Assembly: GCA_900546665.1 (NCBI GenBank)
Contig: URDY01000017.1
Location: 1-62,593 of the forward strand
Direction: 5' to 3'
DNA length: 62,593 bases
Source of the DNA: an uncultured Paraprevotella sp.
GTDB taxonomy: Bacteria; Bacteroidota; Bacteroidia; Bacteroidales; Bacteroidaceae
The notes under the pieces are model-generated. The model did no database searches, was not told where the DNA came from, and worked only from the letters and a program-made list of their open reading frames with translations. Positions 43,006 through 51,219 of this stretch are shown here, piece after piece (position 1 is the first letter of the stretch; each line of letters opens with the position of its first letter). Both the position numbers and the translations under genes were made by a program.

Positions 43006-43572
43006 TTATTCCTTCAGTTTTTTTCCATCCGAAAAAGCCTGACCGACTTTCTCACCCACCAATAAATACTGATGACGGACAGGATCATAGGAGATTGGTT
43101 TCAATCGGGCCGGATCTATCAGTCCATCTTCTCCCAGCACCTCTTCATCGGCCGAAACATTGACAATACGTCCCGTCATATAGCAGGTTTCAGGATCATA
43201 GGACACCAGCTCACACTCCAAAGCCATCGGCAACTCTTCTATTACCGGAGCATTGACATATTCTGATTTTACGGCATGGAAACCGGCTTTTCCCAGTTTA
43301 TCCTGTTCCTTATTGCCAGATACGATACCCAGATAATCACAGGGAACAACCGTATCTGCCGTAGCCATGCTCAATGTAAAGGATTTTGATTCCAGAATAT
43401 TCTTGGTTGTCTTATGTCCTTCCGACAGACAGATGCCAATCATATTGTCCGTATGGATACCGCCCCATGCGGCATTCATGGCATTGGGCTTACCGGTCTC
43501 GTCATAAGCAGCCACAATAAATACAGGCATCGGATAAAGCCACGTTTTTACGCCAAAATTCTTTCTTTTCAT
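43006..43572 (-). CDS. Flavin reductase-like (flavoredoxin family) protein
   Basis: The 188-residue protein matches the FMN-binding split barrel of flavoredoxin: PMPVFIVAAYDETGKPNAMN near the start, AWGGIHTDNMIGICLSEGHK (about 34-53), SFTLSMATADTVVPCDYLGI with KTTKNILESK before it, and the strand ALECELVSYDPETCYMTGRI. It should be a cytoplasmic FMN protein passing electrons. The start and length fit the family. It lies 26 bases upstream of ribokinase on the same strand and 65 bases after the alcohol dehydrogenase gene. Confidence 0.9.
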   Translation of the reverse strand: MKRKNFGVKTWLYPMPVFIVAAYDETGKPNAMNAAWGGIHTDNMIGICLSEGHKTTKNILESKSFTLSMATADTVVPCDYLGIVSGNKEQDKLGKAGFHAVKSEYVNAPVIEELPMALECELVSYDPETCYMTGRIVNVSADEEVLGEDGLIDPARLKPISYDPVRHQYLLVGEKVGQAFSDGKKLKE

Positions 43573-43637
43573 ATTGATCTGTTTTTAATTATACGAATCA
43601 AACTTTTTTATATATCATTACATCATACCATGTATGA

Positions 43638-44675
43638 TCAGATACCTTTTACTGCAATCTTGATCACGCCGTCCAACTTGTTTTCAAATATCCGGTATGC
43701 TTCCTCTATTTCATTAAGCGGAAAACGATGCGTAATAAGCGGTGTGGTGTCAATCCGGCCTTCGGCAATCAGTTTCAATATTTCCGCACAGTCGCAACCA
43801 TCCACGCCTCCAGTCTTGAATGTCAGATTCTTGCCGTACATGTCGGGCAATGGAAGAACCTGAGGACGGTCATAAAGAGCCACAACCGTCACGATGGCAT
43901 TCGGACGTGCACATTTCCACGCCAGCTGAAACGTATCATCCGCACCGGCCACCTCTATGACCACATCCGCACCGCCATGATCACTTCTGCTTTCGACAAA
44001 TGTCTGACATTCTTCCGGACTGACGACTTCAACATCCGGATAATGTGTACGGACAAAGCGGATACGCTCTGCTGATTTTTCACAGACAATGATCCGGCGG
44101 GGAGATTTCAGCATCACGCATAGCAATGTACAGATTCCCGTAGGACCGGCACCAATGATAAGCACGGTATCTTCCGGTTTGATTTCCGAAATGCGTGCCG
44201 CCCAAAAACCCGTAGCCAGAATGTCTCCCACAAACAAGGCCTGTTCATCGGTCACTTCATCCGGAATCCTGTTCAGGCCCTGGTCGGCATGTGGGACACG
44301 GACATATTCTGCCTGTCCGCCGTCTATGCGGCATCCCAATGCCCATCCGCCATCGGGATCCTCACAGTTGTTCACGTAACCATGTCGGCAGAAGAAACAC
44401 GTTCCACAATAGGTTTCCACATTGACAGTCACCCGATCCCCCGGCCTGACTGTCCGTACCTGCTCACCCACCTCTTCTACGATTCCGACCATTTCGTGAC
44501 CGACCGTAATACCGGGAACGGCACGAGGCACACTGCCGTGCTTGATATGCAAATCACTGGTACAGATACTGCCCAGTGTCACCCGTACCAACGCATCCTT
44601 AGGATCGGACAGACGCGGCACCGGCTTATCCTTCAATTCAAAAACGCCTTTCTTGATATAGGTATATGCTAACAT
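43638..44675 (-). CDS. Zinc-dependent alcohol dehydrogenase (MDR family)
   Basis: The 345-residue enzyme is a medium-chain dehydrogenase. Catalytic zinc ligands are in SICTSDLHIKHG (Cys and His region) and GHEMVGIVEEVG. The structural zinc site is CGTCFFCRHGYVNNC with four Cys. The nucleotide-binding motif is LIIGAGPTGICTLL. The pattern is that of alcohol/threonine-type dehydrogenases using NAD(P); the substrate cannot be fixed. It lies in a minus-strand group with the flavin reductase and a TIGR04076 protein. Confidence 0.92.
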   Translation of the reverse strand: MLAYTYIKKGVFELKDKPVPRLSDPKDALVRVTLGSICTSDLHIKHGSVPRAVPGITVGHEMVGIVEEVGEQVRTVRPGDRVTVNVETYCGTCFFCRHGYVNNCEDPDGGWALGCRIDGGQAEYVRVPHADQGLNRIPDEVTDEQALFVGDILATGFWAARISEIKPEDTVLIIGAGPTGICTLLCVMLKSPRRIIVCEKSAERIRFVRTHYPDVEVVSPEECQTFVESRSDHGGADVVIEVAGADDTFQLAWKCARPNAIVTVVALYDRPQVLPLPDMYGKNLTFKTGGVDGCDCAEILKLIAEGRIDTTPLITHRFPLNEIEEAYRIFENKLDGVIKIAVKGI

Positions 44676-44707
44676 ACTGAATCATAATCTATGGTAAAAC
44701 CTCATTT

Positions 44708-45058
44708 TTATTCTATCACTTCGATCAGGAAACTGACCGGACGAAAACCGTCATTACATGAAATCAAAGCAGAATGCGGATTTTTCATCCATCCCTCATA
44801 AAGATTGCTCCCGCCATGGGCCAATGTCATGACAAAAGGTGACATACTCTGCCAGGCACTTTCACAAAGTCCTTCGGGCTTTTCCCAACCGTTGGCCACA
44901 AAGACCTGCCCTTCCTGCATGTCACAGGCGTGCTCTATGGGATTCTCATACTTTTCCATCAGATCCCTGTAACAGGCTTTTCTTAACACCGTAATTCTGA
45001 TTTTCTTCATTCTTCTAACCAGTTTAACAGTACAGACATCATCTTGCAGACGACTCAT
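44708..45058 (-). CDS. TIGR04076 family protein
   Basis: The 116-residue frame starts with an ATGA overlap with the upstream methyltransferase gene. Relatives begin at about MKKIRITVLRKACYRDLMEK, so the Met at 45010 (100 residues) is an alternative start. The core matches the small family TIGR04076: the vlkk..y.dl.eky opening, then EGQVFVANGWEKPEGLCESA, the AHGGSNLYEGWMK stretch and a final CNDGFRPVSFLIEVI. Its function is unknown. Conserved Cys residues (CxxA-W, CNDGxRPV) hint at metal binding. Confidence 0.8.
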   Translation of the reverse strand: MSRLQDDVCTVKLVRRMKKIRITVLRKACYRDLMEKYENPIEHACDMQEGQVFVANGWEKPEGLCESAWQSMSPFVMTLAHGGSNLYEGWMKNPHSALISCNDGFRPVSFLIEVIE

Positions 45059-45858
45059 GATCTCGCTCTCAGTTCCCAGAACGCCACTGCCGCTGCGGCT
45101 GCCACATTGAGGGAATCCACATGGTGTGACATCGGAATCCGCACCACATAATCAGCCTGACTGATAGTCTCATGCGGCAGGCCGTCACCCTCCGTCCCCA
45201 TGATAATCGCAAGCCGGGGCTCTGCAGCCAGACCCGGATCATCAATGCTCACCGACTTTTCAGTCAGTGCCATTGCGGCAGTCCGGAATCCGTACGCATG
45301 CAAATCAGCCGGTGAACCGTCCAGCCAGGTCCACGGCACCAGAAAAACCGATCCCATCGATACACGAATTGCACGGCGGTTCAACGGATCACAGGATGTA
45401 CGGGTCAATAAGACACCATCCACTCCCAATGCTGCGGCCGAGCGGAAGATGGCTCCTATGTTGGTGGTATCCACCACTCCGTCAATAATGACAATCCGAC
45501 GTGCCGGACGACATATATCAGCCACATCCGGCATCACGGGCCGCTTCATCGCACACAGCACACCACGCGTCAGAGTATAGCCGGTCAGACAGGAAAGCAG
45601 TTCACGGTCTCCGGTATAAACCGGAATATCACCACACGACCTCACTATATCAGCCGCATCACCGGTAAGATGTTTCCGCTCACACAACAAAGCCACAGGC
45701 TGGTAACCGGCATCCAGAGCCACACGGATCACTTTCGGACTCTCGGCTATAAAAATACCTTTTTGAGGTTCAATACGGTTACGCAACTGAGCCTCGGTCA
45801 GCGAGCCGAACATCTCCACACCGGGCTGCTCAAGAGAAGTAATTTCTATAACGGGCAT
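45055..45858 (-). CDS. TrmH/SpoU-family RNA methyltransferase
   Basis: The 267-residue protein is a knotted SPOUT methyltransferase of 2'-O-ribose in rRNA or tRNA. The three SpoU motifs are NIGAIFRSAAALGVDG (motif 1), AIIMGTEGDGLP (motif 2) and IPMSHHVDSLNVAAAAAVA (motif 3). The N-terminal part holds an L30e-like substrate domain (IFIAESPKVIRVALDAG). The last four bases overlap the start of the TIGR04076 gene, so translation is coupled. TATATTTG motifs on the minus strand at 45896-45889 and 45915-45908 are possible -7 elements. The modified nucleotide is not known. Confidence 0.92.
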   Translation of the reverse strand: MPVIEITSLEQPGVEMFGSLTEAQLRNRIEPQKGIFIAESPKVIRVALDAGYQPVALLCERKHLTGDAADIVRSCGDIPVYTGDRELLSCLTGYTLTRGVLCAMKRPVMPDVADICRPARRIVIIDGVVDTTNIGAIFRSAAALGVDGVLLTRTSCDPLNRRAIRVSMGSVFLVPWTWLDGSPADLHAYGFRTAAMALTEKSVSIDDPGLAAEPRLAIIMGTEGDGLPHETISQADYVVRIPMSHHVDSLNVAAAAAVAFWELRARS

Positions 45859-45896
45859 ATCGATCTGTCTTTTGAATTCAAATATACTTCTTATTC

Positions 45897-46421
45897 TTTA
45901 TCCTTTCACAAATATAGCATTTTGTTTCTGAACGGGGAAACGAAAAAGCACCTCTTTTATGCCTGTGCACCGGAACGATTGCTTCTTTCCTCATGCCCCG
46001 CTATCTTCAACCGGACTATACCTGACGTACGACACAAGTATCCTAACGCAAAGCTCACGACTGCAGCCAACTGCTTGACATCAACCATACTTTCCTTTCC
46101 CCATTACCTGTGTTCCGGACCCAAAACAAACCATACGGATCCATTGTTCCGGCCATCCCGTTTAACATTTATTATAACCATACACTTATACTAAAGGATA
46201 CTAAGATATATATCCAAACAACCTGTCAACCAACATGTTGACAATATGTTCCTTGATCAGCACGATCAGCACTCAATATTTAAGATATCCAAACTTAAAC
46301 TTAAAAATACTTGATTTCCCAACCAATTCAGTTTTTTCTTTCTACCTTTAATCATCGATATAAAGAAAAATTTCATCTGATCAGATCATTATCATTATCA
46401 ACCAATAAACTCAACCACATT
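45897..46421. other. Intergenic region with operator-like and tandem repeats
   Basis: It lies between two divergent genes. It holds an inverted repeat TGTCAAC-N6-GTTGACA (46224-46243) and a tandem copy of GATCAGCAC (46255-46272). A weak -7 like TACCTTTA is at 46343-46350. No gene is seen. Confidence 0.5.
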
Positions 46422-47375
46422 ATGAAAAACCATGTAAACGCCTTGATCGTCGCAGGCGTAATCATCACTTCCACCGGCTGCACGGCACAAACGGGAATTA
46501 CAGAAAACGATCTTATCGGAAACTGGATAGAAATCATGCCGGTCAACGTACAGTTTACCCAAGGGGTCACTCTTCAGAAGGAAGGTGTTGCATCATCCAT
46601 CGGCATGGCCACACTGAAATATGAAAGCTGGGAGCTTAAGGACGGCAAAAGTCTCATTCTGAACGGAGAAAGTATAGGTAACAGACAAACCATCTCATTT
46701 TCCGACACGCTGTCGGTCATTTCCCTTCAGAACGATACACTGACTTTGGGAAAAGGCGACAAATACCGCATTCAATATACCAGACAGACTGACGCTCCCC
46801 AACCGATAGGAGGAAGTGATGCGGCCATGGGCTACACCTATTCCGATGTTCTGAAAAAGAAAATCAGAATCTTCGAAGAAGGTATCCGCGTACTTTCCAC
46901 TACCGACCCGGAAGCCACACAGGCCGGATATATCGTATTTGGCCCGGATTCGGCAGAAGCCGAACTGTTCCTGCCGGAAAACAAGGTTCTGCTCCAGAAA
47001 CGGCAAAGACCCAATGGAACCAAAGTATGGAACATGGAAGATGATGACACCTATATGGTGGAACAGTCTGAAGGAAGCTGGCTGATGTCACGCCGCGGAC
47101 AACTGCTCTACTCCACCCACGGCACAACTGACGCTCTGCCGGTCACATTCACGACTGACAACGGCGAAACCATAGAAACCGTATTCTATCAGAAATCAGC
47201 AGCAGCCCAGTTGACAGTCAACGGTGTCCGCACCCTGCTCATACAATACCGCACGGCATCGGGTTACGGCTACGCCAATCCGCTTTATGACTTGCGCGGA
47301 AAAGGTGACGAGGCTCAGCTGACCTGCCTGTCTGACGGAAAAACCATCAATCTGAAAGAAAAGAAGGACAAGTAA
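46422..47375 (+). CDS. Lipoprotein with lipocalin-like and MliC-like lysozyme inhibitor domains
   Basis: The start at 46422 (317 residues) gives a lipoprotein signal with lipobox STGC (Cys20). Residues about 25-125 look like a lipocalin-type barrel (NDLIGNWIEIMPVNVQF, then a run of beta strands). The last 80 residues resemble MliC/PliC lysozyme inhibitors: VTFTTDNGETIETVFYQ, AAAQLTVNG, ASGYGYANPLYDLRGKGDEA. MliC's 'SASGARYANG' and 'WGKGDEA' signatures match these in order. It is probably an envelope lipoprotein protecting against host lysozyme, possibly with a ligand-binding barrel. The MliC identification is by eye. Confidence 0.7.
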   Translation: MKNHVNALIVAGVIITSTGCTAQTGITENDLIGNWIEIMPVNVQFTQGVTLQKEGVASSIGMATLKYESWELKDGKSLILNGESIGNRQTISFSDTLSVISLQNDTLTLGKGDKYRIQYTRQTDAPQPIGGSDAAMGYTYSDVLKKKIRIFEEGIRVLSTTDPEATQAGYIVFGPDSAEAELFLPENKVLLQKRQRPNGTKVWNMEDDDTYMVEQSEGSWLMSRRGQLLYSTHGTTDALPVTFTTDNGETIETVFYQKSAAAQLTVNGVRTLLIQYRTASGYGYANPLYDLRGKGDEAQLTCLSDGKTINLKEKKDK

Positions 47376-47465
47376 TTTTACTGGAAAGAAGGGCACCTCA
47401 AGCTCCTATCCATACACCTAACAGGCCTTCAGCATCCTCGTTGGCCTGCCATACAGACAATACCA

Positions 47466-47514
47466 TTCGACTTCAATGATCTCCATCATACCGACGGAAC
47501 TCATTGAAGTCGAA
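47466..47514. terminator. Hairpin between converging genes
   Basis: TTCGACTTCAATGA (47466-47479) and its exact complement at 47501-47514 make a 14-bp stem with a 21-base loop. The T-run after it is poor, so the terminator role is less sure. Confidence 0.5.
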
Positions 47515-47591
47515 ACGTTTTAACAGTTCATTCATAGCAAGAATACAATAACGCCGTGTGCCACGGACCTCTTTCCAACCCTCCGCCCCTT

Positions 47592-47987
47592 TTATTGGCC
47601 AAACTCCCGGATGGTATTAAATAACGAAGAACGTACAAATCCGAGAATTTCTACAGACTTGCCAAGACAGACTTTCAGGCTATCTTCACCGTCATAGTAA
47701 AATTCACAGCTGGCCGTGACGTTCGCTAAAGTCTGGTCTACATAGACCTTGGCCATTTTGATGTCGCGGGTCACCTTGTTGCAGGCGGCCAGGACCTTGG
47801 TTTCGTCACCTTCACTGATGCTATAAAATTGCGGAAAAAGAACCGTAAGATAGTTCTCTTCATCCTGTGTACCCATCACATAAAAATGCTTCATCTGATA
47901 ACAGATAAAGACGTCTCCATCATTGTCTGTCTGTGGTTTGTAGCCCAGCTCCCGAAGTGCTGAGACTACCATTTCCTGTTTTGTCAT
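47592..47987 (-). CDS. YbjN-like protein (type III chaperone-like fold), second copy
   Basis: The product has 131 residues and no signal peptide. Its layout matches YbjN-like proteins: an N-terminal helix (EMVVSALRELGYKPQT), a strand DGDVFICYQMKHFYVM, then YLTVLFPQFYSI, a helix AACNKVTRDIKMAKVY and a strand ASCEFYYDGEDSL. It is paralogous to the neighbour upstream (same order of elements, about a quarter identical by eye). Such folds bind partner proteins, as in secretion chaperones. It is the last gene of an operon with an AAA+ ATPase, which suggests an adaptor. This is inference. Confidence 0.75.
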   Translation of the reverse strand: MTKQEMVVSALRELGYKPQTDNDGDVFICYQMKHFYVMGTQDEENYLTVLFPQFYSISEGDETKVLAACNKVTRDIKMAKVYVDQTLANVTASCEFYYDGEDSLKVCLGKSVEILGFVRSSLFNTIREFGQ

Positions 47988-47998
47988 ATTACTGAAGT

Positions 47999-48406
47999 TT
48001 AATCGTTATTATCATCACTGTCTCCATTCTCAATTTTTTCCTTTACGTCATGGGCGAACACCAATGCGGCCGCAAGATGCAGAATCATGTGTCTGATCAC
48101 CTCCTCCAGATTCTCATCCCCAATCAGGGCACGTTCATAGAAAATCCAGAGGCTATCGCCGAATGTATAAGCCTTGACGTATTTACGGAGAGAATTGATC
48201 TTTTCACAAACAGCAAGGTATGTTGTCGCATTCTCTTCATCCACCTCATAGATACCTGGAACGGAAATATTGAGAAACTCCTCGTCGTCATCACTGTTCA
48301 GATAGAGATAGTTGATCCCCTCGTAGCTGAATGCATAACCCAAATTTTCTACTTCTGTCAGGTTGAAGCCCAGTTGTGCGAAGGCTTCCATAATTTTTTC
48401 TTTCAT
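47999..48406 (-). CDS. YbjN-like protein (type III chaperone-like fold), first copy
   Basis: The product has 135 residues and is built like the gene 11 bases downstream: helix (MEAFAQLGFNLTEVENLGYA), strand FSYEGINYLYLNSDDDEEFL, FLNISVPGIYEV, helix YLAVCEKINSLRKYVKAYTF and strand WIFYERALIGDENLEEVI. It is cytoplasmic with an acidic tail. It lies 34 bases after the AAA+ ATPase stop and pairs with a paralogue. A heterodimeric adaptor for the ATPase is a reasonable guess. Confidence 0.75.
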   Translation of the reverse strand: MKEKIMEAFAQLGFNLTEVENLGYAFSYEGINYLYLNSDDDEEFLNISVPGIYEVDEENATTYLAVCEKINSLRKYVKAYTFGDSLWIFYERALIGDENLEEVIRHMILHLAAALVFAHDVKEKIENGDSDDNND

Positions 48407-48440
48407 GTCTTTTCAATTTATAAAGTGATTATTACTGTTG

Positions 48441-49430
48441 TTATCTGAATCCGATGGTTGCAGGCTTTAGCCCTTTGTCATTCGGTGAGAACTCACTTCT
48501 CACACGCTCATACTCACGGAGTGACTTGGCCGTCACCGACGGATTACGCGTTGCTATGACCTCCTCCAGGAGTTTTTGCGTGATACCCTGATTCCGGCCA
48601 TCATTGTTCCGGATACTTTCATTGAACTTCTTGCGTGCAGCCGACTTGACAATATAACTGATGTCCGAACAGTTAAAGCCATTGGTCAACGATGCAAGAT
48701 GATCAGTATCAATCTCACCTTCTGTCGGGAGTTTGGAGAGTGCCAAGACAAACAGACTCTTGCGTGCTTCCGCATCAGGCATGTCGATGTAGATCATTTC
48801 ATCGATACGGCCGGTCCGTAAAACGGCCTTGTCTATGCGTTCGGGATGATTGGTAGCAGCCAGAACATAGATGCCTCTTTCCGCCGCATTATTGAGCATG
48901 CAGAGAAACTCGTTGACTTCACTGTCGTAGTGCTGGTTGGTTTCTTCTCCCGACCGGCGCGGAACCATGGCATCAAACTCATCAAAGAACAGCAAGGTAG
49001 GTGCATTTTTCTCTGCTTCCCTGAAAAGCTTGCCTATTTTCTGCTGCGTACCATGAACCCATGTGCAGGCCAGATCGTCGGGCACAATCTTCATGAAGTT
49101 AATGCCTACTTCTTCCGCCATCTTCTCAGCAAAAAAAGTCTTTCCGCAACCTGCCGGACCGTAAAGGAGCATGGCCGGAGGTCTGATTCCGTAAGCTTCA
49201 GCGCACTCACGGTTCTTGAGCACATTGATAAATCCCTCGGTCACCATCTGCTTCAGCTCGCTCATGCCGGCAATGTCGCTGAATCCATTGCCTTTTTTCT
49301 TTTCTTCGGGCACAGGCTTCTGCTCAACTGCTTCCTGACCTGCCTTCTTGACATTCTGCCCGGTCGAATCCGTCGGCTTCTGTCCGCTGATGCGACGCAG
49401 CCAGTCTTTTTCTGCTTCTGATGTTTTCAT
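48441..49430 (-). CDS. Single-domain AAA+ ATPase
   Basis: The 329-residue protein has a charged low-complexity N-terminal arm (1-50) and one AAA domain of the Cdc48/FtsH/Vps4 type. Walker A is GPAGCGKTFFAEKMA, Walker B is LLFFDEFDAM, the sensor 1 loop is VLAATNHPERID, and the arginine-finger region is AVLRTGRIDEMIYIDMP. Pore-loop-like residues are TWVHGTQQKIG. The lid helices follow (FVLALSKLP..NGFNCSDISYIVKSAARK). There is no protease or membrane part, so it should be an unfoldase or disaggregase using adaptors. The next two genes encode YbjN-like proteins. Confidence 0.92.
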   Translation of the reverse strand: MKTSEAEKDWLRRISGQKPTDSTGQNVKKAGQEAVEQKPVPEEKKKGNGFSDIAGMSELKQMVTEGFINVLKNRECAEAYGIRPPAMLLYGPAGCGKTFFAEKMAEEVGINFMKIVPDDLACTWVHGTQQKIGKLFREAEKNAPTLLFFDEFDAMVPRRSGEETNQHYDSEVNEFLCMLNNAAERGIYVLAATNHPERIDKAVLRTGRIDEMIYIDMPDAEARKSLFVLALSKLPTEGEIDTDHLASLTNGFNCSDISYIVKSAARKKFNESIRNNDGRNQGITQKLLEEVIATRNPSVTAKSLREYERVRSEFSPNDKGLKPATIGFR

Positions 49431-49866
49431 ATTATCCTTTCTTTATTGTTTATAATAAGAGAAGAGAAACAATATCCCAATCTATCACCGGAAAGCACTC
49501 TCGGTCATAAATTATTTCATTGACCGTCGAATAGTGATCAGACAAACAACATCAATAAATTGAATACCAAACGAATCTGTAAAAAGATCTTTCCGACATC
49601 TTCTTTCCGACAACCGTTTTTCCAATTATGAAAAACTACAGAATAAGACGAAAGAAGATACCTGAGTTATACCACCGGACAATACCGCAGCACCATAAAG
49701 AGGCCCTGTACGGATATAAAAAAACTTCCAACCTGCTAAAACATGCAAGTTGGAAGCAGTTTCTCCTGTTTATATAAAAATAATCTTTATCAGCTATGAC
49801 AAACAAAGATATAAACGGCAAGATTCAATCCAAGAGGATCACAGAGCGAGGCATCATCAGCCAAAA
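49431..49866. other. Intergenic region before the AAA+ operon
   Basis: About 435 bases, AT-rich, with the GtrB-operon terminator at 49718-49756. An open frame at 49636-49821 (minus) has no domain. No clear consensus promoter for the AAA+ gene was found. Confidence 0.5.
49718..49756 (-). terminator. Terminator of the popT-arnT-gtrA-gtrB operon
   Basis: On the minus strand CTTCCAAC (49756-49749) pairs with GTTGGAAG (49732-49725), followed by a T-run. Confidence 0.8.
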
Positions 49867-50829
49867 CTATTTTTCATTCTGTTCCGCCGTCATCCCTGCC
49901 ACGGCATCGATAAAATAACGCGGTCTGCGTTTCACTTCCTTGTAGATCTTGCCGACATATTCCCCTATCACTCCGACGGCCAGCAATACCGTACCGCCAA
50001 TAAACCACAGTGAAACCAGCAGGGAAGTCCAGCCCTGAATGGCCTTGTCTTCCAGATAGGCCAGCAAGGCATAGATGATCACCCCGATGGCAATCAGAAT
50101 AAACAGCATGCCCATCAGCACGATATATCGCAGAGGACGTACGGAAAAGGAAGTAATCCCGTCCAGTGCAAAACTCAACATTTTCTTGAACGGATATTTG
50201 GACTCTCCGGCAAACCGTTCCTTACGGTCGTAATACACGCGGGCCGTTGTAAAGCCCAGTGCCACAACCATGCCCCGCAGAAACAGATTGCGCTCCGGAC
50301 AGGACATCAGAGCCTGCATGGCTCTCCGGCTCATCAAGCGGAAGTCGGCATGGTTATAGACGATCTCACCTCCAAGCGCACTCATCATCCTGTAGAACGC
50401 CAGTGCCGTATGCTTCTTGAAGAACGTATCCGTCCGCCGCTCCTTCCTCACGCCATACACCACGTCAGCCCCTTTGTGATAGGCATCCACCATTTCGATG
50501 ATACTGCGGACATCATCCTGAAGGTCGGCATCTATCGACACGGAAGCATCCGCATGATGCGATGCCCATTCCAGACCGGCCCAAAGTGCCTGCTGATGGC
50601 CGGCATTATGAGCCAGGCGGATTCCTTTCACGTCGCCACGCTCACGCGCATAGGTTTCGATAAGGCGCCACGTGGCATCCTTACTGCCGTCATCCACAAA
50701 CAACAGATTTCCTTCGTCTATTCTGCCGGAATGGCGGAGCTCTTCCAATATCTCTCCAAGTTGCCTTAAGGTCTCCGGCAACACGGCTTCCTCATTATAA
50801 CAAGGCACAACTATCACCAGTTTCATCAC
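49867..50829 (-). CDS. GtrB-like polyprenyl-phosphate glycosyltransferase (GT2)
   Basis: The 320-residue protein starts with a GT2 domain (VIVVPCYNEEAVLPETL, LFVDDGSKDATW, DADLQDD as DxD motif) and ends with two membrane helices (about 230-290: YIVLMGMLFILIAIGVIIYA, then LLVSLWFIGGTVLLAVGVIG). This is the GtrB/DPM1 type that moves a sugar from a nucleotide donor onto undecaprenyl phosphate at the inner face of the membrane. Its start overlaps the gtrA stop by four bases. It is the last gene of an operon with GtrA, ArnT and PopT. Confidence 0.92.
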   Translation of the reverse strand: MMKLVIVVPCYNEEAVLPETLRQLGEILEELRHSGRIDEGNLLFVDDGSKDATWRLIETYARERGDVKGIRLAHNAGHQQALWAGLEWASHHADASVSIDADLQDDVRSIIEMVDAYHKGADVVYGVRKERRTDTFFKKHTALAFYRMMSALGGEIVYNHADFRLMSRRAMQALMSCPERNLFLRGMVVALGFTTARVYYDRKERFAGESKYPFKKMLSFALDGITSFSVRPLRYIVLMGMLFILIAIGVIIYALLAYLEDKAIQGWTSLLVSLWFIGGTVLLAVGVIGEYVGKIYKEVKRRPRYFIDAVAGMTAEQNEK

Positions 50830-51212
50830 TTCTTGTTTTTATGGTTCGTAAATACCCACCTTACCAGGATAAAGTTCACCGGAATGGCTATGGCAAACAC
50901 CGGCACGGGCGCCCATGTCTTCGTCACACCCAGCCAAAGGAAAAGATTCAGCAGCAGCATGTGCAACAGGTAGTTCACCAGATGTGCCCCTCCCATACCG
51001 GCCAGCCTTTTCCACGACGGCGACGTACCGAACGTGAAAAAGGCTGTCAGATAGAAATTGGCCACAAAGCTCAGCACGTACCCGGCCGTATAGGCCAGAT
51101 TGACCTCCAGCCACCACTGCAACATGTAATAGATGGCATAATGCAGGCCCGTACAGAACACACCGACCATACCGAAACGGACAAACTGTCCTAAAGCTTT
51201 GCGACTCTTCAC
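50826..51212 (-). CDS. GtrA-family membrane protein (putative lipid-sugar flippase)
   Basis: The 128-residue protein has four membrane helices, as in GtrA: FVRFGMVGVFCTGLHYAIYY, NLAYTAGYVLSFVANFYLTA, GAHLVNYLLHMLLLNLFLWL and VFAIAIPVNFILVRWVF. The charge pattern (FTNHKNKK at the end) fits. GtrA proteins are linked with GtrB enzymes and are thought to flip the undecaprenyl-phosphate sugar. The ATGA overlap with gtrB couples their translation, and ArnT ends eight bases upstream. Confidence 0.92.
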   Translation of the reverse strand: MKSRKALGQFVRFGMVGVFCTGLHYAIYYMLQWWLEVNLAYTAGYVLSFVANFYLTAFFTFGTSPSWKRLAGMGGAHLVNYLLHMLLLNLFLWLGVTKTWAPVPVFAIAIPVNFILVRWVFTNHKNKK

Positions 51213-51219
51213 GATCTAG

